Assembly (NCBI GenBank): GCA_024220505.1
Contig: JAKZZE010000018.1
Location: forward strand, 930,001-994,000
Direction: 5' to 3'
From: Rhizopus arrhizus
Lineage: Eukaryota > Mucoromycota > Mucoromycetes > Mucorales > Rhizopodaceae
DNA: 64,000 nucleotides
The notes beneath the pieces are model-generated. The model saw nothing but the letters and a program-made list of their open reading frames with translations. It did not search any database and had not been told where the DNA came from. Numbering within the stretch: the stretch's first letter is position 1; each line of letters starts with the position of its first letter. Below, one piece after another: positions 10,821 through 22,177 of the stretch. Both the position numbers and the translations under genes were made by a program.

Positions 10821-11229
10821 CCAGCAACAACAGCATATCATCAAGACCACCACCTCACAAACATCTACAAAAAATGTTGATATAAGTAAACTTACACTTC
10901 AATCGATCGAACAACGTCTTGGAGCTATTGAAGATATTCTTCAGTTATTATTACAACAACAATCGGAATCCCGTAACTCCGGTTATCTTTATCATTCCGG
11001 TATTTATGACGGAGGAAAAAGGAAACACGAAGAAATGGATGATTACTATGTTCGGTTACCTCCTCCTTTAAACTATCCCGAATCTTCTTCTTCTTCTTCC
11101 GTCTCTTCTTCCCCAAAATTAAATACAATTCAAAATTTATTGAATGAAGAGAAAAGGCCTCCTTCTGCTTTTTATAGATTAACTGCCGGATCAGATTTAC
11201 GTTCTTCTAATAATTCTTTTTATTATTAA
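10555..11229 (+). CDS. Zn2Cys6 (GAL4-type) transcription factor with polyglutamine
   Basis: A single-exon gene of 224 residues. The binuclear zinc cluster is complete, with cysteines 32, 35, 42, 48, 51 and 58 in the spacing C-X2-C-X6-C-X5-C-X2-C-X6-C. It is preceded by a basic KTRRKRLKVIS stretch. A Gln/His repeat follows (about residues 65-93, encoded by CAA/CAG/CAC). Then comes a predicted helix with heptad leucines (IEQRLGAIEDILQLLLQQQ), likely a dimerisation element. The Ser-rich tail has no fungal_trans middle domain, so this is a short member of the family. The transposon lies about 330 bp upstream. Confidence 0.9.
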
Positions 11230-11379
11230 ATACTTTTTCATAAAATAAACCCCTCTTCTATCTTTGTATTTCTCTGTCTATTCAAAATCACTTTTTGACT
11301 GAAAATAAAAAATAAAAAAAAAAAATCTCTTTCTCTTTTTCCCTGTCCTTTTTTTTTTTTTTTTTTTCTCAGTTAAAAT

Positions 11380-12568
11380 ATGAGTGAGAAATACAAGCAG
11401 TTAAAAGTAAAAGATCTTCAAGGTAAATTTAAACAACATTTAAGAATGTTAATAATATGGGATCATAGGTTTATTAGAAAAAAATGGTCTTTCTCAAACT
11501 GGTAAAAAGGATGAACTGATTGAAAGATTAGTTCATTTTGATAAACGTAAAGAGTTGGAAAAGCTGGAAAAAGAACTTGATTTAGAAGAATTTGGTGATT
11601 CGAGACTGTAAGTGTTTCTTGTTTTTACAATAAAAAAAATGTTTATATTTCTTTTCTAGTCAAGAAAGTTATAAATCACTCGACATTTTAAAAGAAAGTG
11701 TTCTTTCTGATGACGAGGACTTGTTGATTGAAAAACCCAGCAGCCCATCGAAACCGACACCTATACCAGCAGCAGCAGTACTGCCCACACAAGAAGAGAG
11801 ACCGGTGAATCAGAACGTCTTCAAGTTTACACCCATCACGTTTGACAAGCCTCAGGGCACGACCGACAAAACGTTCACAGCAGACCAAATCAAATCAGAC
11901 GCTCAACGTCGACTGGAAAGAATGAAACGATTTGGTGTCAAGGCCAGTGAGGAAGAGATGAAACAGCTGCGTGCTGCGCGATTTGGTACGACGACAGGCA
12001 CTCCCAAGACGACAGAAAAATCAAAGACGACACCAGTGACAAAAAAAGAGACGGTAGCCAAGAAGCTGATCAAGAAGGATGCCAAACCCAATCATCTCAC
12101 CCTGCCCAAACATTCCCTCAACTCAAAGTCCGTAGTGACCAAAAAGAAGAACAGGACCGGTCCCTTGCTGAAAAACACCAATCTGAATCAAATCGTCACA
12201 CAGATCCATCAAAAGAAGAATAAACTGATTCCGACCGTGAACAGAAAGAGACTGTTCCTTAATAACAAGGTGGATCATCAGTGGATTGTGAAAAACAAAG
12301 AAAAGAAGCGTGTGGTGGCTGCAGAAAAGAATACGGTTATAGGAAATGGTCGAATCATTACGTTCGAAACCAATCAACAGAAACCATCAACAACACAAAG
12401 AAATATGAATAACCATAAAAGAACAATTCAAGTCAACAATAACAACAAGAGAAAGGTCCATGTTCAAGAAAATAATCATAACATGAACTTGGTAAGTTGT
12501 ATCCTGTTTGTAAAAGAAAAACTAACGATAGATTGTAGAATTCAAGATTCAAGAAAAGAAGAACCTGA
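11380..12568 (+). CDS. SAP-domain protein, THO1/SARNP-like
   Basis: Four exons (11380-11422, 11469-11607, 11660-12491, 12539-12568) give 347 residues. An N-terminal SAP helix-extension-helix (residues ~3-40: LKVKDLQGLLEKNGLSQTGK, then DELIERL) is followed by an acidic linker. Then come RRLERMKRFG and LRAARFG motifs, which resemble the RxxRFG repeats of Tho1/SARNP (CIP29). The remainder is long, basic and Asn/Lys-rich, ending NSRFKKRRT. Family members bind RNA and join the TREX mRNA-export machinery. This copy is longer than usual because of the basic tail. The last exon is 30 nt. Confidence 0.8.
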
Positions 12569-12728
12569 TTATTTTGCCAAAAAGAACAATAAAAATTATT
12601 TGCTTTATTTTTTTTTAAAAAAAAAAAAAAAGGAGAGAGGGGGAACGAGTATAAAAGGAAAGAATATGCTTTTTTGTTACAAGGTAAAAAGAAAAAAAGA
12701 AGAGTACAAAACTTGTGAATGACATTGA

Positions 12729-15432
12729 TTAGGCAATAACACAATCTTCGGATTGTTTTCTGCTGCTTCTTTTTTTTGTATTATTTGACGGTTTATGTTG
12801 CTTGAATGATTCAGCCTTATTCATTCTCTGCAAAGACAACGCATGAGATAGTAAGGCTTGATTTGCAGTTAGTGCTTGCTGCTCTTGTGGTGTCAATCCT
12901 AATGTTAATACATATTGGCGTATGCTTTCTGCATCTTCTGGTTTTAGTTGATGGAAAAGCGAATTGTTCATCATGTTGTTTTTTGAATCCAAGGAGAATT
13001 TACGACGTCCGTTGTATATCTTTGCAGAGGACTACAGAGGTTAAGTATGACACGGATGAAACTAAATTACTTACATCGTAGGAAGGTTGTTGATCATTTA
13101 CTTTGGGTGGGCAAGAAAACGCAGACTTTTTACAATCCTCATGGCAAATCAGTGAACATACTTGACAGCACAACGATTGACCTCTTGTGATATCACCACA
13201 TACTTTACACTCCATTTCTATAAATAAGATTAACATCTTGCTGTGATACTAGTGTGATTTCAATATACCAAAGGATGTGTGAATAAAACGATGTGTCACA
13301 TAATCTTCTTCTATTAAAGAAGATGACTTCAAATGATCTACGGTAGCTGTTTCATCGAATAAAGTGACTTGACTTTCACTTGTATAACTTTTATGTTCGT
13401 CATCAGCAGAATAAGATTGCAGATAATTTGTCAATTCATGTGAATACGTCTCTGATGTCCTGATACGCTGCTGACTTTTCACAATCCATTTATGTGCCCT
13501 GAGTTGAGTAGCCGAGGGACGTGATTGTGGGTCCTTTTGAAAGCAGGCCAAGAGAAAGTCGGCCATGTCCTTGGATATATTGTCTGGCAAAGGCGGATTT
13601 TTATCTTCTACAATGTGAAACATGGCAGACATGGAGATCAGGTCTGAGTAAGGTGGTTTGCCAGTGACGAGCTCGATCAAGGTACAGCCAAGAGACCAAA
13701 TATCTGATTTTGTAGAAGCTCCTTTTAATTCAATGACCTCGGGTGCCACTGTGAGATATATTTAGCATGTGAAAGCAAGGTTGAAATAGACTTACTCCAG
13801 TTGGGTGTCCCTGACACACTACTAGCATCAGCACTTTTCATTTTCAAATTTAGAGAAATGCCAAAATCAGTTAGTTTGACATCACCCGTCTTTGTTGTCA
13901 AGATATTGGCCGCTTTGAGATCACAGTGAACGACTTGATTGGAATGAAGGTATTCTAAGCCGTTTAATATTTTGATACAAAAGGAAGCGACAAGCTTCTC
14001 TGGAAATGCTCCAAATGCTTTTAATGTTGAACTTAATGATCCATTCTCTGCATATCTAATGAAACGTAAGAAAATAGTAAAGTTGATTTCTTTCTTAAAA
14101 AAGGCTTACTCTAATATGATGTTTATACTATTTTGGTTTTGAATAAATCCAAGATATCGAATAACATTTGAATGAGACAAGGTTTTTAATAAAGCAACTT
14201 CTTTCTACAGAATATTTCAGTTGTCTTTTTTCTTCTTCTTCTTCTTCTTTAGTTACCAGTATTTCATGATCTAATTCACCATTCTCCAAATATAATTTTT
14301 TTACGGCTACTATTTCTCCTGTTGCTAGATCAAGAGCTCTAGAGTGATTGTTTATTATTCACAGCATTCCTTTCTCTTCTTTTTATTACCTATAGACAGA
14401 TCCAAATTGACCTTTGCCAATACAATTACCTAGTTGCTAGATTCATAAAGATGAGTAAACTATTTAAAAAGGGTTTAGATGCAATTTACATAATGTGTAT
14501 TCACTCCATCTTTGTTATAAGTCAACATCTTTTCCTCTTTATCCTCATCATTTTCTTTTTCCATTGCTAATATATCATGACTGGATTCATTTCTTTTCTT
14601 ATCCTTGTGTCTGTTGGGAAACGTATGATTCTCGGTTGGTGAAGAAAATCTTCTGTTCTGCAGTTTGGTCGCTTCATCTTCATCAAAATGAGCTGTATGT
14701 CTTCGAAAGGCGTACATGTCGGCCACGGAGGATCTCAAAGGTGATTTGGGTGGGCGTGCAAATTTATCTCGTCGAATGGATCTCTTTCTCTGTGCTGATA
14801 ATATTTGCTGTGGTGTTAATTTTGAGATGGCTAATATTGTATGAATCACCTAAGAAAACAAATGAATACGATAATAGCAAATCAATTGACTATTTACAGC
14901 TTCCATATTTTTTGCTTCAAATAAATCCATTGTATCAAATAATTCTGATTTTTTTAAACCAAACTATGTCACCTTATTTAATCAATCCATTCCCTTTCTC
15001 CTATTATTAATATATAAATACCTGACGGGCTCCTTGTAAAAATCGAGTAATGTTATCCACCTGTGGAATTATATTAGCATAGACATCTTATGATCCATTT
15101 GCTTACCTTAATGAATGATAAGTCTTTATATCCCACTTGTTTTACAGTTCCTGGTTTTAGCTTATTTATTAAACTGTGTAAACAATTAGTACCTTTCATC
15201 CTTCCCCTTTATTCTCCCTTTCTCTCTTTCTGTCCATAATGCAGCCACACACACAAATAACTCACTTGCATAATAAAACACCATCTTTTAAATCGTCATG
15301 AAGTTCGATAATGTTTGCGTTTAACATTGAATTTAGGTAATCAATGGCTTCTTTTTCATTTTGTTTATATTGTTCTTGTCTTAATAACGTATCTGCTCCT
15401 CCACTTTTGGATCTCGATAGATAGGTTTCCAT
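12729..15432 (-). CDS. CH domain - protein kinase - C1-like zinc domain protein (septation-kinase type)
   Basis: Twelve exons (15266-15432, 15107-15173, 15022-15060, 14898-14963, 14490-14849, 14390-14436, 14257-14338, 14110-14204, 13796-14055, 13269-13748, 13075-13217, 12729-13031) give 702 residues with all phases closing. Residues ~20-130 form a calponin-homology domain ([19 protein letters not shown], then [12 protein letters not shown] and [13 protein letters not shown]). The kinase begins at ~233 with [18 protein letters not shown]. It has catalytic D353 in [24 protein letters not shown] and ends near 490. This loop is typical of the Cdc15/Cdc7/SepH and MAP3K-epsilon group. A C1-like zinc motif (CKVCGD, CCQVC, HEDC; residues ~557-585) follows, then a helical tail with a basic end. 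The CH-kinase-C1 order is unusual for that group. Confidence 0.88.
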
Positions 15433-15465
15433 TCTCAATTTAAATATAAGAAAGAAAGAGAGAAA

Positions 15466-15502
<37 letters not shown>

Positions 15503-16775
15503 AAAGAAAGAATATGGATTTTCTTTATGCAATGTAAATAATTATCTTCCAAAAATGTTTCTCCTTAACCTGTCAACTCTCTCACTCACTCACTCTCTCT
15601 TTTTTTTTTTTTTTTTGTGAAAGTGAGGATCTGATGAATAGACTAAAGTAAAGAAAAAGAGCGGACATATAAGATGCATATGAATTATGTATAAATATCA
15701 TTGGGTTTTCTTTCAAATTATAAACACTGAAAAAAAAAAAATACAAAGCTCACTTCAAAAAGTAAGGAGGATAATCTAAAAAGGAGACACTCATTAATAA
15801 GGAGAAGAAGATGGATTGCTATGTTGTTTTTGGTCTATAAACAACCCACATATAGCTTTCTTTTTGTTAAAACTTATCTGTCAAATCATTGACTGTTTAC
15901 TTTTCTTTTAAAGTGGTTCTTGTAGAAATATGCAATATCTTCTCCTTTCTCTCCGTTATTTACTTTATTTTTCCAAGGGGGAAGAGAGAAAGAGAGAGAG
16001 AGAGTGTGTGTGTGTGTGTGTGTCAAAGAAAGAAAGAGAAAAATAAGCTATTGATACTTGGCTTTCTTTACTGAATCAATTAAATTAGTAAAATATATTA
16101 AACTATTTACGTATGAAAACTAAAATTATTTACCGAAAATGAAATCTGTATGTTCCAAGTATTAGAAGGTAAATAAAGAAAAAGAGAAAGAGAGAAAAAG
16201 AAGAAGAAAACGGTAATTTTGTATTTGAAATAAACTGCACTGTTTTTAGCCTTTTTTTTTTTTTTTTTTTTTTTTTTTCCTTCTTGCGCATACCTGTTTT
16301 ATGCATATTCTACAAATTTGGAAAATTAAGGAAAGCATACAGTAATTGATACATACTTCTCTTTCATCGACTTATGCGTCAGTGTCGTTCTTTTTCATTC
16401 TATTTGATTAAAAAGTGACATCATGTTTTAAAGGAGCTTTGTAAAGAAGAGATGCCATTTATGAATAATCAAGATATAACCAGTAATAGTAAAATGCATT
16501 GGTCTACAGCTTATTTTACAAGTTTCTAATTCTTTATAATACAGCCTTTACGCTTTAAAAGGCTATTGTAAAAACCAAAGAAGAATTATAACAAGGAAAT
16601 CCTTATATTCTTTTTAAAGTGTATTTTTAATACAAATAACATCACCACAAACAGACAAAGAGAAGGTGGAGAGAGAAGCAGAAAGATGTGCTAGGGCAAG
16701 AAGCTGGATTTTTAAAAATAAAAATAAAAACGTGAAAAGCAGTACGTTTCGATCGGCAAGCGTTTCCCTCCTCAC

Positions 16776-16818
<43 letters not shown>

Positions 16819-17055
16819 ATGAAGCATGCACAAGTACGTCAAAAAGTAGTTTTTGTACCCCCTCTGACAACACTTGCTTGATTTGTGGATATTTAAACAG
16901 CTTTTAATTTATTTAAAGCAACAAGTATATGCGCGCTCTTTTTATACAATAGTTTAATATATTATTGATCTACAAACAAAATCTAAAACGTTAATTGCCA
17001 CTGTTCTCTGATTGAATTCACGTCTCCCCTTTTAGATTATTATTATTATTATTAT

Positions 17056-17116
<61 letters not shown>

Positions 17117-17584
17117 GGAGCATTCTTCTGTGCGATTTATTAATGTTATCTCCCGTACAAACCTCCCAACTTTTTTTTGTATTGTTATCTTGATTTAAAA
17201 AAAAACATCAAGTAAATTATATACATCATACTTTAGACTTGTTTTATTGTTTTTATTCAACATTATCTTGATGGGCTACTATTCTCTCCTTCAATACAAT
17301 ACTACATGTTTTTCTTCTTGATCCATTCGCCTCCCCCTCCCTCTCCCTCTCTCACTTACTCACTACCTCTTTCACATTGTGTTTCCCCTAATTTATAGTT
17401 AAGGACATGTCATCCCCCTTATTCAGTAGTTGAATTATCTTTAAATATCAAAGGAAGCATTCTTTTTCTTTTTCTTTTTTTTGTATAAACACACTTTAAC
17501 CACTTTTTTTTTATTTTTTATTTTATTTTATGTCTTCTGCAACTATGAATCATAGTGTATGCCAATTTTCAGAGAGTTCATTTT
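15433..17584. other. 2.1-kb gene-free divergent upstream region
   Basis: This region lies between the start of the CH-kinase gene (-) and the homeodomain gene (+). It contains GA-rich tracts (15440-15510), a compound (GA)n(GT)n microsatellite at about 15981-16023, an 11-T/30-A junction (16776-16816), and an (ATT)n repeat running into 58 consecutive T (17036-17115). No coding exon is seen. It probably holds the long 5' regulatory region of the homeodomain gene, including an upstream open frame from 17530. Confidence 0.5.
17036..17115. repeat. (ATT)n microsatellite followed by a 58-nt T run
   Basis: About seven ATT units (17036-17057) are followed by an uninterrupted T tract at 17058-17115. 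The length as written may be affected by sequencing or assembly. Confidence 0.9.
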
Positions 17585-18148
17585 ATGTATCAACAAAGTC
17601 ACCCGAAAAAAATATGGTTTTTTTCTGAATCAACTGTCAATGACAGCCAATTCAAAACGTCATTTTACAACCCATTCGAAATCAAGCGTCGCAAGAGAAC
17701 CAGTCGAGCTCAATTCAAAGTACTCGAAAAGACATTTATGGAAAACCCTAAACCAAATGCTTCTATGCGTCGATGGCTTGCACAGCAACTTGATATGACT
17801 CCTCGAGGAGTCCAAGTCTGGTTTCAGAACAGAAGAGCAAAAGAAAAGGTTTCTTCCACCAAGAGAACTGCTGAACCCATGGTTCGCACAGCATCTTATC
17901 CTACCGAAGACGAGTTACTCATGACACCCGTCACACCTATTGTTGATCTGAATTCAGTGATCGATACTTCCTTTTATGGTCATTGGAATCTTTCTGTGGA
18001 AGATAAAATCCCACCTCACGTCTCATACTTTACTCAACAGGTCGTACCTGATGCCTTTACAGAGCCTCGTCTTTTTGACCCTATCTTTGATTCAAACTTG
18101 TCTTTTTTTAATCAATATGATTTGTTAGAAAGACGACATACTTGTTAA
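17585..18148 (+). CDS. homeodomain transcription factor
   Basis: Read from the ATG at 17585 without introns, the product is 187 residues. The homeodomain covers about residues 33-93. KRRKRTSRAQFKVLEKTF forms the arm and helix 1; PNASMRRWLAQQLDM covers helix 2. Recognition helix 3 is GVQVWFQNRRAKEK, with the invariant W, F, N and R present. There is no TALE three-residue loop insertion, so it is a typical homeobox of the fungal Phx1/Pho2-like type. The Ser/Thr/Pro-containing tail has no recognised domain. An earlier ATG at 17530 opens a different frame that overlaps this start, so either an upstream ORF or an unrecognised 5' intron is possible. The first ~10 residues are therefore uncertain. 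Confidence 0.85.
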   Translation: MYQQSHPKKIWFFSESTVNDSQFKTSFYNPFEIKRRKRTSRAQFKVLEKTFMENPKPNASMRRWLAQQLDMTPRGVQVWFQNRRAKEKVSSTKRTAEPMVRTASYPTEDELLMTPVTPIVDLNSVIDTSFYGHWNLSVEDKIPPHVSYFTQQVVPDAFTEPRLFDPIFDSNLSFFNQYDLLERRHTC

Positions 18149-18521
18149 CATCCTTTATTTCCCACTCTTTCCCTCTTTCTCTCTTATTTTATGTTATGAC
18201 CTTTTTATTTAATTTATGATTTTCTAATTTCTTTTATATGTTTATGTATCTTCATTATCAACCTATGCTTTATTTTTATTTTTCCTGGATCGGCCGGCCC
18301 TATTTTCATTTATTAAAAAATATGAATGTCATTTTTTTTTTTTAATTTAAATTTTATTTTCCCTCCTTTTTTTTAGACAAGGCACCTTTTTTTATCTATC
18401 AACTTTTCACCCCCTTTATAATATAAAAAGCACATTTCCATATACACAATAATAATAAAAAAAAAAAAAAGAAAAAAGAAACTCCCCAATAAAATAAAAC
18501 AATGATTTATTTGCATTTATA
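18149..18521. other. convergent 3' spacer
   Basis: This AT-rich spacer lies between the 3' ends of the homeodomain gene (+) and the DDX20-like gene (-). It contains CT-rich and T-rich tracts and an isolated GC-rich GGCCGGCC (about 18292-18299). No gene is seen. Confidence 0.5.
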
Positions 18522-20159
<1,638 letters not shown>

Positions 20160-20229
20160 TCAGGCAGTAAAAAAAAGGTTGCATTAAAGATATGACTCAG
20201 CCACATACACATTCTCTCTTTCCTTTGTC

Positions 20230-20267
<38 letters not shown>

Positions 20268-20312
20268 CTAGACTACTTGACTTTTTTGTATTTTTTTTTT
20301 ATAAATTAAAAC
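20160..20312. promoter_or_regulatory. 153-bp shared promoter of DDX20-like and BUD20-like genes
   Basis: The start codons of two divergent genes are separated by only 153 bp. A T25/A13 junction (20230-20267) fills the middle and probably acts as a nucleosome-free core. No other motif is recognised. Confidence 0.5.
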
Positions 20313-20860
20313 ATGGGAAGGTATAAAGTTGTATTTTATATATAAAAAAGGTTCCTCATTATCCTATTAGACTTCGTCGCAAGAGAACACATCACGGTAT
20401 TAGAGACAATTATCGTAAGCAACGTACTCGTGCTTATACTAGAGATCTTGATCAGATCCACGGTGATTTAAAGCCTGAAAATTATGACAAGATGAAGAAC
20501 CAAGAGGTTGATACTGATTTGCCAGGCCTTGGTCAACACTATTGTGTTGAGTGTGCGTAAGTTTTGCTGTTCTCTATTGTATTGTAGCCATTTCTTATGT
20601 GTATTTTTATAGACGTCACTTTATCTCTGATACACATTATCAAGAACACTTGAAGAGTAAATTACACAAGAGACGACTCAAGAAATTAGAAGATGAGCCT
20701 TACACTCAAGAAGAGGTAAAGCACAATATCAATTGAGTTGAATTTTGTATATTAAAGCTATTCGTTTTAGGCTGACCGAGCAGCAGGTCTTGGTAAACCA
20801 GATAACGGTAAAAGAGGAGGCAAATTAAGTAGAGAAATCGATGTAGAAATGGAAGATTAA
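20313..20860 (+). CDS. BUD20: BUD20/ZNF593-type zinc-finger pre-60S factor
   Basis: Four exons (20313-20320, 20371-20556, 20613-20715, 20771-20860) give 128 residues. The first exon is only 8 nt (MGR, split at the third codon). A very basic N-terminus ([19 protein letters not shown], then [13 protein letters not shown]) leads to one C2H2 finger, [19 protein letters not shown], with its last histidine in SKLHKRRLK. The [20 protein letters not shown] tail is diagnostic of Bud20/ZNF593, a shuttling pre-60S ribosomal particle factor. The start is set by the need for the conserved N-terminus. Confidence 0.92.
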
Positions 20861-20899
20861 TCTGTTTGTGTGTATTTTTATGTGTAATCTATTGCTTTT

Positions 20900-21779
20900 T
20901 TATTGTTGAGTGGACAATTGACCACCTTCTTTAATATATTCATTTATATAACTTTTAACACTTTTAAAGACTTCTTCTGATGTTGTATCTCTCGAATAAC
21001 AATCAATAAATTTCCCTTGAGGATCCATTAAATACAAGAAAATTGAGTGATCCACCAAATAATCATCTTCTGGTTTTACGTTGGGTGGTGTATATGAATA
21101 GACCCTAAAGGACCTTGCTACTTGTTTCAGTTCATCTTTATCCCCTGTAAATCCTACAAGGTCAGGATGGAAATCTGTTACATAATCTTTGACAACTTGA
21201 GCTGTGTCTCGAAGTGGATCACATGTAATAAAGACGGGTACAAATACATTTTGACCAAATTCATTCTTGACTTGATCTGTCACTTCAGCCATTTTATCCA
21301 ATTCCTCAGGGCAGATGTCTGGGCAGTGCGTAAATCCAAAATAAACCATGTAATAACGTCCCTTCAAGTCCTCTGAGCTTGTGATCTTGCCTTCATTCAC
21401 ATTAAATAGTTTGAAAGGCATTCCAATGTTGGGCCTACCAAAACTTTTGATTTTCTCTCGTTCTTTTTGTTCATCTTTTTTTATAGTGTAAGCTCTCTTG
21501 TTGCTTTATAATAAATCAACTTACGCAAAAGCCTTAGTCTTTCTTTTTCTTGCTTAAAATAAAAGGCAAGTCCAACAGCTGTGATGCCTAATAAAGCTGT
21601 AGATTTCCAAGTAAAAACCTGTCGTGTTGGTAGTGGCTGTGTTACATAAAGACGTTTATTATTTATAATGTTGCGCGTAGATCGTAATGTAGTAGTCGTC
21701 TTAAACAAAACAAAGATTAATAAAAGAATATATTTACTCGTATTGAATTTACTTTTGTTAATCTTGATATAAATGACAT
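20900..21779 (-). CDS. SCO1: SCO1-type copper chaperone for cytochrome c oxidase
   Basis: Three exons (21753-21779, 21525-21699, 20900-21474) give 258 residues. The protein starts with a short mitochondrial presequence (MSFISRLTK, then an Arg/Thr-rich stretch), followed by one membrane helix (STALLGITAVGLAFYF). The thioredoxin-fold copper domain contains GFTHCPDICPEEL, with the CxxxC copper ligands, and the histidine ligand in DYLVDHSIFLYL. Sco proteins deliver copper to the CuA site of Cox2 at the inner membrane. A 27-nt first exon was chosen because it gives a convincing presequence; the longer unspliced 5' reading does not. Confidence 0.92.
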
Positions 21780-22177
21780 TTTTGAAATGAGTGAAAGTTG
21801 TAAAAAAAAGGAACCCTGTCATTGTACATGCACAAAATTGCGGAGTCTCTCACTTTCTCCTCCGGTAACAATAAAAAAAATACATGTTTGTATTTTGAAT
21901 AGTATGATATTCCTGAGCTTTATAATACAAAGAGGAGCATACGAGTGAGTTAGAATGAGAAAAAGGGGTGATTAAGAATAGAGAAAAAAAAAAAGCAAAC
22001 TATTAAATAAAAATTTGAAAAGTGGAAAGAATAAAGAAATTGAATAATAAAAAGTTTATTTTACAATTTTTTGTAACCGCTCCTTTTTTTTTTTTTTTTT
22101 CTTTTAATTCTTTTTCGTCAAAAAAAAATTAATCAAAATAGAAGGGGAAGACGGGTTTCTTTAAGCAATAAAATAAA
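21780..22177. promoter_or_regulatory. divergent upstream region of SCO1 and the SSK1-like gene
   Basis: This 398-bp AT-rich region has several A-runs and a T-rich block (22083-22100) close to the + strand start. No specific site is recognised. Confidence 0.4.

Noticed and set aside
10525..10836. Minus-strand frame with poly-Leu/Val
   Set aside because: It is antisense to the CAA/CAG/CAC repeat of the Zn2Cys6 gene.
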